This document shows, in pieces, positions 18,165 to 27,109 of a DNA stretch of 64,000 bases. Made by a program: the position numbers and the translations under genes. The first letter of the stretch is position 1. Each line of letters starts with the position of its first letter. The notes under the pieces are model-generated. The model was not told the origin of the DNA. It did no database searches and worked only from the letters and a program-made list of their open reading frames with translations. Source of the DNA: Alkalibacter mobilis (lineage in GTDB: Bacteria; Bacillota; Clostridia; Eubacteriales; Alkalibacteraceae). The stretch is taken from contig NZ_JADNRK010000001.1 of assembly GCF_015594845.1 (NCBI RefSeq), positions 62,001-126,000 of the forward strand. The letters are read 5' to 3'.

Positions 18165-20086
18165 CAATTCAATTCCGCTTGTCCGGTATATAACTGATAA
18201 TATCTGCCTCTTTGTTCCAGAAGATCTTCGTGGGATCCCCTTTCTATGATCCTTCCGTCCTCTAAAACCAAAATGGCTTTTGCATTTCTTATTGTGGACA
18301 ATCTGTGTGCAATGACGAAAACCGTCCTTCCTTCCATCAACTTGTCCATTCCTTTTTCTATGAGCTTTTCCGTTCTTGTGTCAATTGAACTTGTGGCTTC
18401 ATCCAAAATCAAAACAGGCGGATCTGCTACAGCTGCCCTGGCTATTGAAATAAGCTGTCTTTGGCCTTGTGACAAGTTGGCACCATCCCCTGAAAGCATT
18501 GTTTCGTAGCCGTATGGAAGATGCTTGATAAATTCATGTGCATTGGCCAGCTTTGCCGCTTGAACCACTTCTTCATCAGAGGCATCCAATTTGCCATATC
18601 TGATGTTGTCTGCAACGGTACCTGTAAATAGATGGATGTCCTGAAGAACAATGCCTAAAGACCTTCTCAACGATTCCTTTGATATTTCTCTTACATCGAT
18701 TCCATCATATGTTATCTTGCCCGATTGGATCTCATAGAATCTGTTTATCAAGTTGGTTATGGTAGTCTTTCCCGCTCCCGTGGATCCTACAAATGCGATC
18801 TTTTCACCTGGTTTGGCAAACAAGCTTACATTCTTCAGCACCGGTTTCCCTTCGATATATGAAAAGTCCACATTTTCAAGCTTTACATCACCCTTTAGCG
18901 GAACCAGATCTTCCTCTACATATTCCAACTTTACTTTCCATGCCCAGCATTCTGTATTCTCTTGAGTTTCGCAGGCGAATCCGGATTTTTCATCGGTAAC
19001 TTTTACCAAAGTTATCTTTCCTTTATCAACTTCGTCATTTTTTTCCATTATGTCAAATATCCTCTCTGCTCCGGCCAATGCATTTAAAATCATGTTGGCT
19101 TGCTGTGACACGTGGTTTATTGGCATTGATACTTGCCTTGTATATTGAAGATAAGACACGAGGGTTCCTATATCCAAAATTCCCAAAATGGTCAATATCC
19201 CTCCCACTGAACTGGTCACTGCGTAATTGAGATAAGCCATATTCCCCAAAACCGGCATTACCAATCCTGCAAAAGTTTGTGCATTTGTTGCCGCCTTTCT
19301 AAGTTCCTCATTTCTAGAATTGAACTCTTCGATAGCCTTCTCTTCATAGCAAAAAACTTTTATGTCTTTTTGCCCTTCTATCATCTCTTCGATGTATCCG
19401 TTGACGTATCCCAGTTTTGCCTGCTGCATCGAAAAATAATGTTTGCTTTTTTTAGCGATGATTTTAGATAAAAAGAAAATAAGAAACAACATGACCGCCG
19501 TAACCAATATCATTAAAGGGCTGAGAACTATCATCATAATAATTACACCCGTGAACGTTATGACGCTGCTGATAATACCTGCCAATGAATTATTCAGAGC
19601 CTGACTAATAGTGTCTATGTCGTTGGTATATCGGCTCATCAAGTCTCCATGTGTGTTGCTGTCAAAAAATTTGAGTGGCAGTCCCTGCATCTTGTCAAAC
19701 ATGTCTTTTCTCAAATCAAAAACCGTACTTTGAGAGATGTGTACCATTATCCTTGCATAGGCAAACGAAGCTCCTGCGCCCAGCGAATATATGGCTGCAA
19801 GTAAAAGGAGCATCTTAGCCATGCCAGAAAAATCACCGGGAATTATGTACTTGTTTATCAGAGGTTTGAGAAAATACGAACCGGCGATCATGGATACCGA
19901 ACTCAACAAGATGAATATTACAGTCAGGATCAAAAGACCGTTGTATTTTGAAAGATATTTTCCAAGTTTTCTTAAAGTGCTTTTCATATCTTTTGGTTTA
20001 TTAAACCCCATTCTTCTTCCAGGGCCGTGTCCCATGGGCGAACTCATGTTGCTTGAATTTTCCTTGCTTGCAAATTTGTCAGACAT
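18164..20086 (-). CDS. ABC exporter half-transporter (MdlB/YfiC-like)
   Basis: Second subunit of a heterodimeric type IV ABC exporter. A six-helix membrane domain spans about residues 50-370 and an ATPase domain about 405-640. The ATPase has Walker A GSTGAGKT, signature LSQGQRQLISIARA, Walker B VLILDEATSSID with the catalytic Glu, and the switch His in AHRLST, so this is the catalytically complete site. The N-terminal tail is Ser/Gly-rich and ends in GPGRRMGFNKPKDMKSTLRKL. An unusual Cys/Trp-containing insert of about 35 residues lies before the ATPase. ATG at 20086 follows AGGAGGGGG and overlaps the partner gene by eight bases. Substrate unknown. Confidence 0.85.
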   Translation of the reverse strand: MSDKFASKENSSNMSSPMGHGPGRRMGFNKPKDMKSTLRKLGKYLSKYNGLLILTVIFILLSSVSMIAGSYFLKPLINKYIIPGDFSGMAKMLLLLAAIYSLGAGASFAYARIMVHISQSTVFDLRKDMFDKMQGLPLKFFDSNTHGDLMSRYTNDIDTISQALNNSLAGIISSVITFTGVIIMMIVLSPLMILVTAVMLFLIFFLSKIIAKKSKHYFSMQQAKLGYVNGYIEEMIEGQKDIKVFCYEEKAIEEFNSRNEELRKAATNAQTFAGLVMPVLGNMAYLNYAVTSSVGGILTILGILDIGTLVSYLQYTRQVSMPINHVSQQANMILNALAGAERIFDIMEKNDEVDKGKITLVKVTDEKSGFACETQENTECWAWKVKLEYVEEDLVPLKGDVKLENVDFSYIEGKPVLKNVSLFAKPGEKIAFVGSTGAGKTTITNLINRFYEIQSGKITYDGIDVREISKESLRRSLGIVLQDIHLFTGTVADNIRYGKLDASDEEVVQAAKLANAHEFIKHLPYGYETMLSGDGANLSQGQRQLISIARAAVADPPVLILDEATSSIDTRTEKLIEKGMDKLMEGRTVFVIAHRLSTIRNAKAILVLEDGRIIERGSHEDLLEQRGRYYQLYTGQAELN

Positions 20087-21812
20087 TAAGATCCACCCCC
20101 TCCTGCTGAGACGTATAAACATCCTTGTATATGTCGCTGGATTTCATCAATTCTTTGTGATTACCTGCAGCAGAAATCTTTCCGTTATCCATCACCACGA
20201 TCAAATCTGCATCCATGACTGAAGCTATTCGTTGGGCTATAATTATTTTTGTTGTTTCCCTAAGCTCGTTCTTGAATGATTTTCGGATCTTTGTGTCGGT
20301 GGCCGTATCCACTGCGCTCGTGGAATCGTCCAAAATAAGTATTTTAGGCTCCTTAAGCATTGCTCTGGCTATCGACAGCCTTTGCTTTTGACCTCCGGAC
20401 AGATTAACACCGCCCTGCTCCAGAACAGTTTCATATCCCTCTTCGAACTTGTTGATAAATTCTTCGGCACATGCTGCTTTGGCTGCAGATTTTATTTGTT
20501 CCATGGTGGCATTTTCATTTCCCCATCTGAGATTCTCTTCAATTGTTCCACTGAATAATGTGTTTTTTTGCAAAACCATTGCCACAGAATTCCTGAGAGT
20601 TTTGATCTTATAATCCCTGACATCCCTGCCACCAACTAATACGCGTCCCTTGTCAACATCGTATAATCTCGGTATAAGTTGAACCAGGGTAGTTTTGGCA
20701 GAACCTGTTCCGCCAATGATACCTACAGTCATTCCTGACTCGATTTTAAGATTTATTCCCTCCAGATTATATTCGTTTCCGTGTACGTCGTATTTAAAAT
20801 AAACATCTTCAAAAACTACACTGCCGTCAATAATTTCCACATCTTCTTCGGTGTTGTCACTGACATCCGGCATCTCTTCCAAGACCTCCATTACCCTTCT
20901 CGCAGATGCAACGGATCTGGTGAGCATCATGAATATCATGGACAACATCATCAAAGACATTAGTATCTGCTGCACGTAGGTTATGAAACTTGTCAGTTTC
21001 CCAACCTGCAGATCGCCTGTGTAGACCATGTTTCCGCCGAACCACATGATGGCTATTATAGTAGAAAACATTACCAACTGCATTATGGGCATATTTAGTA
21101 CGATAAGTCCAAATGCCTTTTCGGCGGTATCCTTAAACTCTTCATTTTTTTTGTTAAATTTTGACTTCTCGAATCTTTCTCTTACAAAAGACTTTACTAT
21201 CCTGATCCCTACCAGATTTTCCTGAACCACGACGTTTACTCCGTCAGTTCGTTCCTGCAACTCTGTAAAGTAGATCTTTACCCTTTTGATGATCAAATAC
21301 AATGATATTACCAACACTGGTATGCCTACCGCAAAAACCATGGCCAACCGGGCATTTATCGAAATTGCTATGACAAGAGCTGTAATCAGCATTACAGGTG
21401 CCCGAACCAGCATCTTCATGCCCATGGTCACAGACATTTGCATGGTATTGACGTCACCCGTGAGTCTGGTTATAAGCGATGCAGTCGAGAAACTTTCGAT
21501 ATTCTTAAACGAATATCTCTGAATTTTTTCAAACTCTCCTTTTCTCAGTTCCGCTCCAAAGCCCTGTCCCGCAACTGCGGAGAATCTGGCTGATCCTATT
21601 CCGAAAGCCAATGCGATCATTGCCATGGCCACCATTAAAAGTCCCATTTTAATAGTATAACCGATATCCCTGTTTACTATGCCTACATCCACGATGTATG
21701 ACATGACCAAGGGTATTATAAGTTCGAACATTGCCTCCAGTGCAGAGCATAGTATGCCCAAAATCACCGCCGCTCTATATTTGCTTAAGTAGGGAAGAAA
21801 TTTTTGTAACAA
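20079..21812 (-). CDS. ABC exporter half-transporter (MdlA/YfiB-like)
   Basis: First subunit of the heterodimeric exporter: six membrane helices (about 15-310) and an ATPase domain (about 335-570). Walker A reads GGTGSAKTT, with Ala in place of the usual Gly/Ser before Lys. Walker B is LILDDSTSAVD, with Asp in place of the catalytic Glu, and the switch position is AQRI, with Gln instead of His. This marks the degenerate nucleotide site usual in heterodimeric exporters, complemented by the next gene. Start ATG at 21812. Such pairs commonly export drugs or lipids; the cargo is not evident. Confidence 0.85.
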   Translation of the reverse strand: MLQKFLPYLSKYRAAVILGILCSALEAMFELIIPLVMSYIVDVGIVNRDIGYTIKMGLLMVAMAMIALAFGIGSARFSAVAGQGFGAELRKGEFEKIQRYSFKNIESFSTASLITRLTGDVNTMQMSVTMGMKMLVRAPVMLITALVIAISINARLAMVFAVGIPVLVISLYLIIKRVKIYFTELQERTDGVNVVVQENLVGIRIVKSFVRERFEKSKFNKKNEEFKDTAEKAFGLIVLNMPIMQLVMFSTIIAIMWFGGNMVYTGDLQVGKLTSFITYVQQILMSLMMLSMIFMMLTRSVASARRVMEVLEEMPDVSDNTEEDVEIIDGSVVFEDVYFKYDVHGNEYNLEGINLKIESGMTVGIIGGTGSAKTTLVQLIPRLYDVDKGRVLVGGRDVRDYKIKTLRNSVAMVLQKNTLFSGTIEENLRWGNENATMEQIKSAAKAACAEEFINKFEEGYETVLEQGGVNLSGGQKQRLSIARAMLKEPKILILDDSTSAVDTATDTKIRKSFKNELRETTKIIIAQRIASVMDADLIVVMDNGKISAAGNHKELMKSSDIYKDVYTSQQEGVDLNV

Positions 21813-21927
21813 GCTGCCACCTCATTTCAGTATGTTGAATATTGTTGAAAACTTATATTCTATTATACAATACTTCTCCCTGATTTATACACCATTAAAA
21901 ATAATATATCCCGCTTAGCAATACAAA

Positions 21928-21958
21928 TAAAAAACAGCCGGAATTTACTCCGACTGTC
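21928..21958 (-). terminator. Fructose operon terminator
   Basis: Minus strand: ACAGTCGGA pairs with TCCGGCTGT (one G-T), followed by TTTTTT, 14 bases after the stop codon of the PTS IIBC gene. Confidence 0.85.
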
Positions 21959-21971
21959 TTGAATTACAATC

Positions 21972-23333
21972 TTATCTTTTTTTCAAAGTTGCCAGCAGGA
22001 CTCCTCCAATGACAGTTCCTACTATGATGGAAACAAGGTACATTGGTAGATTTCCAACTGCATTTGGTATAGGCAATACGAACACTCCACCGTGAGGCAC
22101 TGCCAGTGTAGCTTTAAAGAACATCGATAAAGCCCCTGTGATCGCCGAACCTATCATTATTGAAGGGATTACCCTTATGGGATCAGCCGCCGCAAATGGT
22201 ATGGCTCCTTCTGTTATAAATGATGCTCCCAGAGCCCAGGCCGCTTTTCCTGCTTCTCTCTCATCCACAGTATACTTGTTCTTTGCAAGAACTGTAGACA
22301 ATGCTATGGCCAACGGTGGGACCATTCCGGCTGCCATTACTGCCGCCATTACCATTGAAGGTTGTCCTGCAGATATTGTTGCAGCTCCAAATGTGTATGC
22401 AGCCTTGTTCACAGGACCACCCATGTCAAATGCCATCATCAATCCTATTATTGCTCCCAAAAGTACTGCATTTGTTCCCTGAAGACCTTCCAACCAAGCC
22501 AACATAGCGTCATTGACTGCCTTTACAGGACCGCCCAGAACAAATATCATAATTAATCCCATTATCAGTGTAGACAAGACCGGCAATACCAGAACCGGCA
22601 TCAAGCCTTCCATGGATTTAGGAAGCTTGATAGTCTTTTTAAGAAGTACCACCGTATAACCTGCAAGGAAACCAGCAAGTATACCACCCAAGAATCCTGC
22701 ACCAATATTGGCAGAAATAAGTCCCCCTACCATACCTGGTACAAGTCCCGGTCTATCGGCAATGGAGAATGCTATATAACCTGCAAGGATCGGAACCATA
22801 AGACCGAATGCGCCAGTTCCTCCGCCTATCTGCATCAACGCCCAAGCCAGAGTTCCCTCTGTTTGAAAAGCGGTAATGCCGAATGCAAATGAAAGTGCTA
22901 TTAAAATTCCTCCGGCTACAACAAATGGAATCATAAAGGATACGCCGGTCATAAGATGCTTGTAAACGCCCTGCTTTCCTTTTGGAGCTTCAGATTTTTC
23001 AACCTTTTGTTCAACATTTTCCTTTGCAACCGGTTTAGCATCGACGGCTCTTTGCAACAAACCTTTTGCATCCTTGATGGCATCCTTGACCGACGCCTCA
23101 ATCATTGGGATCCCTTGAAATCTGGCTTTATCCACATTTGTGTCTACTGCCAAAACGACAGCATGCGCCGAATTAATATCTTCATCCGTCAAAACATTTT
23201 CTGCTCCTACAGATCCCTGTGTCTCGACCTTAATGTCGATGTTCATTTCTTTTGCCGCAAGTTGCAGAGCTTCAGCAGCCATATAGGTGTGAGCTATGCC
23301 TGTGGGGCAAGAAGTTACAGCTAAAATTTTCAT
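21972..23333 (-). CDS. fruA: Fructose PTS permease, EIIBC
   Basis: Imports fructose while phosphorylating it to fructose 1-phosphate. The N-terminal EIIB domain (1-100) has the phospho-Cys site AVTSCPTGIAHTYMAAEAL (Cys8) and VETQGSVGAEN. A charged linker leads to the EIIC membrane domain (about 125-450, roughly ten segments, with GGPVNKAAYTFGAA and TEGAIPFAAADP). EIIA is a separate gene upstream. The membership fruR-fruK-IIA-IIBC is the standard Firmicutes fructose operon. Confidence 0.92.
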   Translation of the reverse strand: MKILAVTSCPTGIAHTYMAAEALQLAAKEMNIDIKVETQGSVGAENVLTDEDINSAHAVVLAVDTNVDKARFQGIPMIEASVKDAIKDAKGLLQRAVDAKPVAKENVEQKVEKSEAPKGKQGVYKHLMTGVSFMIPFVVAGGILIALSFAFGITAFQTEGTLAWALMQIGGGTGAFGLMVPILAGYIAFSIADRPGLVPGMVGGLISANIGAGFLGGILAGFLAGYTVVLLKKTIKLPKSMEGLMPVLVLPVLSTLIMGLIMIFVLGGPVKAVNDAMLAWLEGLQGTNAVLLGAIIGLMMAFDMGGPVNKAAYTFGAATISAGQPSMVMAAVMAAGMVPPLAIALSTVLAKNKYTVDEREAGKAAWALGASFITEGAIPFAAADPIRVIPSIMIGSAITGALSMFFKATLAVPHGGVFVLPIPNAVGNLPMYLVSIIVGTVIGGVLLATLKKR

Positions 23334-23350
23334 ATTATAATTCCCCTTTC

Positions 23351-23794
23351 TTATTTAAAAACTTCTATGAGTTCTTCATAAGTTGAAACATTCATCAATT
23401 TGTCCCTTACATCCTGATGCATAAGTTTTCGGGATATTTCAGCCAATACCTTGAGATGCACATCGTCAGATTTTTCCGGAACGGCTATAATAAAGAAAAG
23501 ATGAGCAGGTAATTCATCCATGCTTTCAAAATCTATTCCCGCAGAGCTCCTGCCAAATGCTATTGCCGGTTCCTTTACAGCTTTGTTCTTTCCATGGGGT
23601 ATGGCCACACCCATGCCTATTCCAGTAGAAAACTCTTCTTCCCTTTTTAGAACAGCACCGATGAATTCCCCTTCGTCCGATATTACACCGTCATTTGTGA
23701 GAATCCCTGTCAACTCAGAGATCACGTCATTCTTTGTAGTACTTTTCAGATCAAAACTAACTCTTTTGTCGGTAAGCAACTTTGTCATATCCAT
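23351..23794 (-). CDS. Fructose PTS EIIA
   Basis: A 147-residue phosphocarrier that passes phosphate from HPr to EIIB. The active-site His is in GVAIPHGKNKAVKEPAIAF, as in the fructose/mannitol EIIA family. It sits between fruK (three-base gap) and the IIBC gene. Confidence 0.92.
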   Translation of the reverse strand: MDMTKLLTDKRVSFDLKSTTKNDVISELTGILTNDGVISDEGEFIGAVLKREEEFSTGIGMGVAIPHGKNKAVKEPAIAFGRSSAGIDFESMDELPAHLFFIIAVPEKSDDVHLKVLAEISRKLMHQDVRDKLMNVSTYEELIEVFK

Positions 23795-23797
23795 TAT

Positions 23798-24733
23798 TCA
23801 AACCTCCTTTATTTTTAAAAGTGCCTCTTCCAGCAAATCTTCTGCTTGCTTCAAATTACATGCTTTTGTGCCTTCCAACATAACTGACGCGGCACCTGCA
23901 CTTTGAGCCATAGCCAAGGTCTTAAGATCGTCAAATCCATTCAAACTGCTGTAAACCATGGCTGCAACCATTGAATCCCCGGCACCTACAGTACTTTTTA
24001 CAGGCACCTCTAGACCGTACGCCCTGTACACCTTTTCCTTTGTAACGTAAATGCTTCCGTCCTTGCCCAGGGAGACCAAGACCTTTCCTACCCCTTCAGC
24101 CACCAGCTTGCTGGCAGCATCGATCAATTTTTCCTCCGTATCAAGGGTTTCACCCATGAGCTTCTCAAGCTCAAAATTGTTTGGCTTGACTAAGTCAGGC
24201 TTTGCTTTTATCGCTTCTTTAAACAAGTCGCCCTCTGCGTCTACTACAACTGACGCTCCGGCATTTTTTGCAACTTCAGTCAAATCTTTGTATATCGTCT
24301 TCGGGACCCCTTCGCTGACGCCTCCTGACAGAACTACAACGTCATCTGGTGCCAGATTTTCCAAGAAAATTTCCTTGAATTTTTCCAACTCTTCCGATTT
24401 AATTTCTCCTCCGGGTTCATTTATATCGGTAAATGTGTTTTTCGTCGTGTCTACAAGTTTGATATTGGTTCTGGTATCGGAGCTTATCGAAACAAATTTT
24501 TCCTGTATGTCCCTTTTTCTCAACTCATCTTTAAATGCCTTTTCCAGATTATCTCCTAAAAACCCCATCGCCAGGCTTTTAACATCAAATTCTCTCAATA
24601 CTTTTGAGACGTTTATGCCCTTTCCTCCGATATCGCACCTAATGGCTTTTACCCTGTTGACCTCTCCGACGTTAAAATTCTCCACTAGCAGAGTCTTGTC
24701 CAAGGCTGGATTCAACGTAACAGTTATTACCAC
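23798..24733 (-). CDS. fruK: 1-Phosphofructokinase
   Basis: Converts fructose 1-phosphate to fructose 1,6-bisphosphate. It is a PfkB-family enzyme: ITVTLNPALDKTLLV at the start, GGKGINVSKVL, LVKPNNFELEKLMG, and the C-terminal STVGAGDSMVA with the catalytic Asp. Length 311 is normal. It is the second gene of the operon, 13 bases after fruR. Confidence 0.94.
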   Translation of the reverse strand: MVITVTLNPALDKTLLVENFNVGEVNRVKAIRCDIGGKGINVSKVLREFDVKSLAMGFLGDNLEKAFKDELRKRDIQEKFVSISSDTRTNIKLVDTTKNTFTDINEPGGEIKSEELEKFKEIFLENLAPDDVVVLSGGVSEGVPKTIYKDLTEVAKNAGASVVVDAEGDLFKEAIKAKPDLVKPNNFELEKLMGETLDTEEKLIDAASKLVAEGVGKVLVSLGKDGSIYVTKEKVYRAYGLEVPVKSTVGAGDSMVAAMVYSSLNGFDDLKTLAMAQSAGAASVMLEGTKACNLKQAEDLLEEALLKIKEV

Positions 24734-24746
24734 ACGATCACCCCTT

Positions 24747-25505
24747 TCAACTCGTTATTATTCTTACCCCAAAATTTTGAAATTCATCAAGTATTTGCTT
24801 TTCAACCTCGTCGGTAGTTATTATTGCATCTATTTGCTTGAGATTTTCTATGACAGCAAAATTCACGACACCGAATTTTGAAGGATCACTCAAAACATAA
24901 ACCTTGTCTCCCGATTCCATCATAGTCCTCTTTGTTATAGCCTCCGTCAAGTTTGGGGTTGTGAGTCCGTCTTTGAGGGTTATACCGTTTGTACCAAGAA
25001 AGACCTTGTCTACTTTGAAGTTTCTTAATGAATTTTCACTGAGCTGTCCTACCATGCTTCTGGTATTTTTTCTTAAAGTTCCTCCGGTCAATATTATTTC
25101 CATATCCTCTTTTTCCCACAAAATCGTTGCTATATCTATAGAGTTGGTTATTACAGTAATATTTTTTGCATTTAGTGCCTTTGCCAACTCCAGAGTGGTC
25201 GTACCGGAATCTATGATTATGCTGTCTCCATCACCTACAAGCTTTGCGGCAACTTTTGCTATTCTGACTTTATCTGAATGCCTGCTGGTTTCTTTCTCTT
25301 TGAAAGAAGGTTCAAAATTTCTGCTGCTCAAGGATACTGCTCCACCATGTGTCCTTTTCAACATGTTTTTTTCTTCCATGTCCTGCAGATCTCTTCTGAT
25401 AGTCGATTCACTTACGTCAAAAATTTCTGTCAGGTCAGAAACTCTCACACTGTTTTTTTCTTTTAGTAATTCCACAATCTTTTGATATCTTTCTTCGATA
25501 AACAT
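24747..25505 (-). CDS. fruR: DeoR-family fructose operon regulator
   Basis: The N-terminal DeoR HTH (IVELLKEKNSVRVSDLTEIFDVSESTIRRDLQDME) is followed by a sugar-phosphate sensor domain (DSGTTTLELAKAL, TNSIDIATIL, GGTLRKNTRSMVG). It probably represses its own operon, with fructose 1-phosphate as inducer. ATG at 25505 has AAGGGTGATAAG upstream. The 29 extra in-frame codons upstream lie in the promoter. Confidence 0.92.
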   Translation of the reverse strand: MFIEERYQKIVELLKEKNSVRVSDLTEIFDVSESTIRRDLQDMEEKNMLKRTHGGAVSLSSRNFEPSFKEKETSRHSDKVRIAKVAAKLVGDGDSIIIDSGTTTLELAKALNAKNITVITNSIDIATILWEKEDMEIILTGGTLRKNTRSMVGQLSENSLRNFKVDKVFLGTNGITLKDGLTTPNLTEAITKRTMMESGDKVYVLSDPSKFGVVNFAVIENLKQIDAIITTDEVEKQILDEFQNFGVRIITS

Positions 25506-25563
25506 CTTATCACCCTTCGCGTGATTGTTTATTATTGTTTGTAATCGTTTTTGCTTATTTATG

Positions 25564-25592
25564 ATTGTATTACGGGTTTTTGTATTTGTCAA
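25564..25592 (-). promoter_or_regulatory. Fructose operon promoter
   Basis: Minus-strand -35 TTGACA (25587-25592), 17 bases, -10 TACAAT (25564-25569). Downstream, between -10 and the start codon, AAACAAT-type repeats (about 25522-25547) are candidate FruR sites. Confidence 0.8.
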
Positions 25593-25641
25593 TACGTTTA
25601 CATAAAATTATTTTAGAATTATCAGTCATAAATGAGCATGT

Positions 25642-25661
25642 AAAAAGCGGCCATTGGCCGC
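25642..25661 (-). terminator. Terminator upstream of fruR
   Basis: GCGGCCA and TGGCCGC form a compact hairpin followed by TTTTT on the minus strand. It would stop transcripts arriving from 25.7-27 kb before the fru promoter. Confidence 0.7.
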
Positions 25662-25705
25662 ATTCAAAAATTATTGTCAAGATTGGCATTTGGGACACAA
25701 AAAAG

Positions 25706-25796
25706 TCTTAGAGGATAGGATCAGTTACTTTTATCGATCTCTATCCTCTAAGATACTGATTCATTAGTCATGTAAACTTCCTTTCTATGGCTAATG
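25706..25796. repeat. Two-hairpin module, copy 1
   Basis: Hairpin B has 13-bp arms (25706-25718 and 25741-25753). Hairpin A has 10-bp arms (25762-25771 and 25787-25796). Read on the minus strand, A's loop holds AAGGAAG, then an ATG opening a seven-codon frame MTNESVS (25771-25748), and B is followed by CTTTTTT like a terminator. Copy 2 at 26164-26249 keeps the whole layout with paired base changes. The stretch 25797-26163 between the copies has no intact gene. It holds only a protein-like fragment ending at 25832 (minus strand, NKEEDSKFFDWFQKRFK then stop) and a 26-codon frame near 26100. Confidence 0.6.
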
Positions 25797-26163
25797 TTTT
25801 TTCAACAAATCGGATCGGTCGCCAATCATCCCTATTTGAATCTCTTTTGGAACCAGTCGAAAAACTTTGAATCTTCTTCTTTGTTACAGTTTTAATTCTT
25901 TTACTACCTTACTGTACTTAAATCAGTTAATTCTAAACGGCTGCTTTACCAACTTTAAATCTCTAACTTCTAAACTTACTTTCAACACAAAATTTGTTAC
26001 TTTTACATCCATGTAGATTTTAATTTGAAGCTTTAGGGATTATGTTTTCCAATCTTTCTTTGTTGTTTCTTATATACCCGGTACCTTTTTCATTAAACAT
26101 CCAAACCTAAAAATATTTCGTTTTTTTTTTGGATTTCTTCTCGATGTTTTTCCAACAAAAAAA

Positions 26164-26249
26164 TCTTAAAGGACAGCATCTTTATTTCAATTGCCGTCCT
26201 TTAAGATTCTGATTCATTAGTCATGTAAATTTCCTTCCTATGGCTAATG
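26164..26249. repeat. Two-hairpin module, copy 2
   Basis: Hairpin B arms lie at 26164-26176 and 26194-26206, hairpin A arms at 26215-26224 and 26240-26249. On the minus strand the embedded frame is MTNESES (26224-26201) and B is followed by TTTTTTT. Compared with copy 1, two stem positions changed on both sides (G-C to A-T and T-A to C-G), preserving pairing. Confidence 0.6.
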
Positions 26250-26307
26250 TATTTAACAAAGCTGATTTTGTTTGGATCTCTTCGACCACTCCATATCTTT
26301 CAGTCAT
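26221..26307 (-). other. Possible 28-codon frame or gene remnant before module copy 2
   Basis: Minus-strand frame MTERYGVVEE...LAIGRKFT, whose TGA overlaps the ATG of the seven-codon frame (ATGA). The matching frame before copy 1 also ends TLAIERKFT with the same overlap. A 47-codon frame starting at 26462 (MFRRIVDGYHKSNKEMEQGK...) overlaps its upstream end in another frame. None has a clear ribosome binding site, so these may be decayed paralogues. I do not recognise the product. Confidence 0.25.
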
Positions 26308-26485
26308 CTTTTTGAGTTTCACTTTATTGCTTGCAAAATCCGATTCTGCAGTTCAACAAGATTCATCTCCGACTGATTCGATAAATGGAATAAATCTAAA
26401 GATTTTCCTTGCTCCATCTCTTTGTTGCTTTTATGATACCCGTCAACAATTCTTCTAAACATTCATTTTGAAATTTTTATGCTTT

Positions 26486-26956
26486 TTAGACCAGTTCCTT
26501 TAACACTCTTTCCAATCTTACCTTCTGTTCCGGTCTGGTCATAGGTACATCGTACTGCCAACAATCAAACACATCTGCATCCTTGACGATTTCTTCTATG
26601 GGGGTTCCCACGACATCTTTGCTGCTATGGTTTTTAGCTGCAGTTGCCACAATTTCTATTTCTTCTTTTGAAAACTCACCCAGCTCCTTCAAAAATTCTT
26701 TTACAGGCTCATATGCATTTCTTGCGTGATCCTTTTGATATCCTGTAACTATCCTTCCATAGTCATGCAATATGCAGGATATGATAGCCATTTCAGGCTC
26801 CACACCTCTTTTCAATGCAAGAATACGCCCTAAAGTCCCGCTGCTTGCCATGTGGATCTTTTCGAAATCCAAGGGGTATTCTCTATCCAAACCGTCAGTT
26901 TTATAAGAGTCTATCTTCTCAATCAACGCACTTCCAACTTTCATAATTCTATTCAC
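26486..26956 (-). CDS. HD-domain hydrolase
   Basis: A 156-residue single-domain HD-superfamily protein, probably a metal-dependent phosphohydrolase of unknown substrate. The paired metal-binding His-Asp is in ISCILHDYGRIV, with a further His in AAKNHSSKD and a C-terminal Asp in VKDADVFD. GTG at 26956 is the start because GGGAGG lies eight bases upstream. It is transcribed toward the two-hairpin modules. Confidence 0.7.
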   Translation of the reverse strand: MNRIMKVGSALIEKIDSYKTDGLDREYPLDFEKIHMASSGTLGRILALKRGVEPEMAIISCILHDYGRIVTGYQKDHARNAYEPVKEFLKELGEFSKEEIEIVATAAKNHSSKDVVGTPIEEIVKDADVFDCWQYDVPMTRPEQKVRLERVLKELV

Positions 26957-27050
26957 GATATCAACCTCCCTATTATTATCCCATTATATCAAAAATATCA
27001 CCTCAAAACATTATTGCTCTAAAATTTCCAGTCTGAATCAAATTGAAGTC

Positions 27051-27094
27051 TTGACAAGAATAACGATTTGCTATAATGTAAGTAAGTACTTACT
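27051..27094 (+). promoter_or_regulatory. TetR-MMPL promoter and operator
   Basis: TTGACA (27051-27056) and TATAAT (27072-27077) with a short 15-base spacer. Immediately downstream lies a perfect 14-bp palindrome, AGTAAGTACTTACT (27081-27094), the likely self-binding site of the TetR regulator. Confidence 0.7.
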
Positions 27095-27109
27095 ATATTG
27101 GAGGTCAAG

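Noticed and set aside
24051-24881. A long plus-strand open frame (276 codons) over fruK and fruR
   Set aside because: It is antisense to two clear genes, has Ser/Phe/Leu-rich composition typical of reverse-strand shadows and no ribosome binding site.
26240-26458. 72-codon plus-strand frame in the gene-poor stretch
   Set aside because: No ribosome binding site. It starts inside hairpin A of module copy 2, and the opposite strand has the more protein-like fragments.
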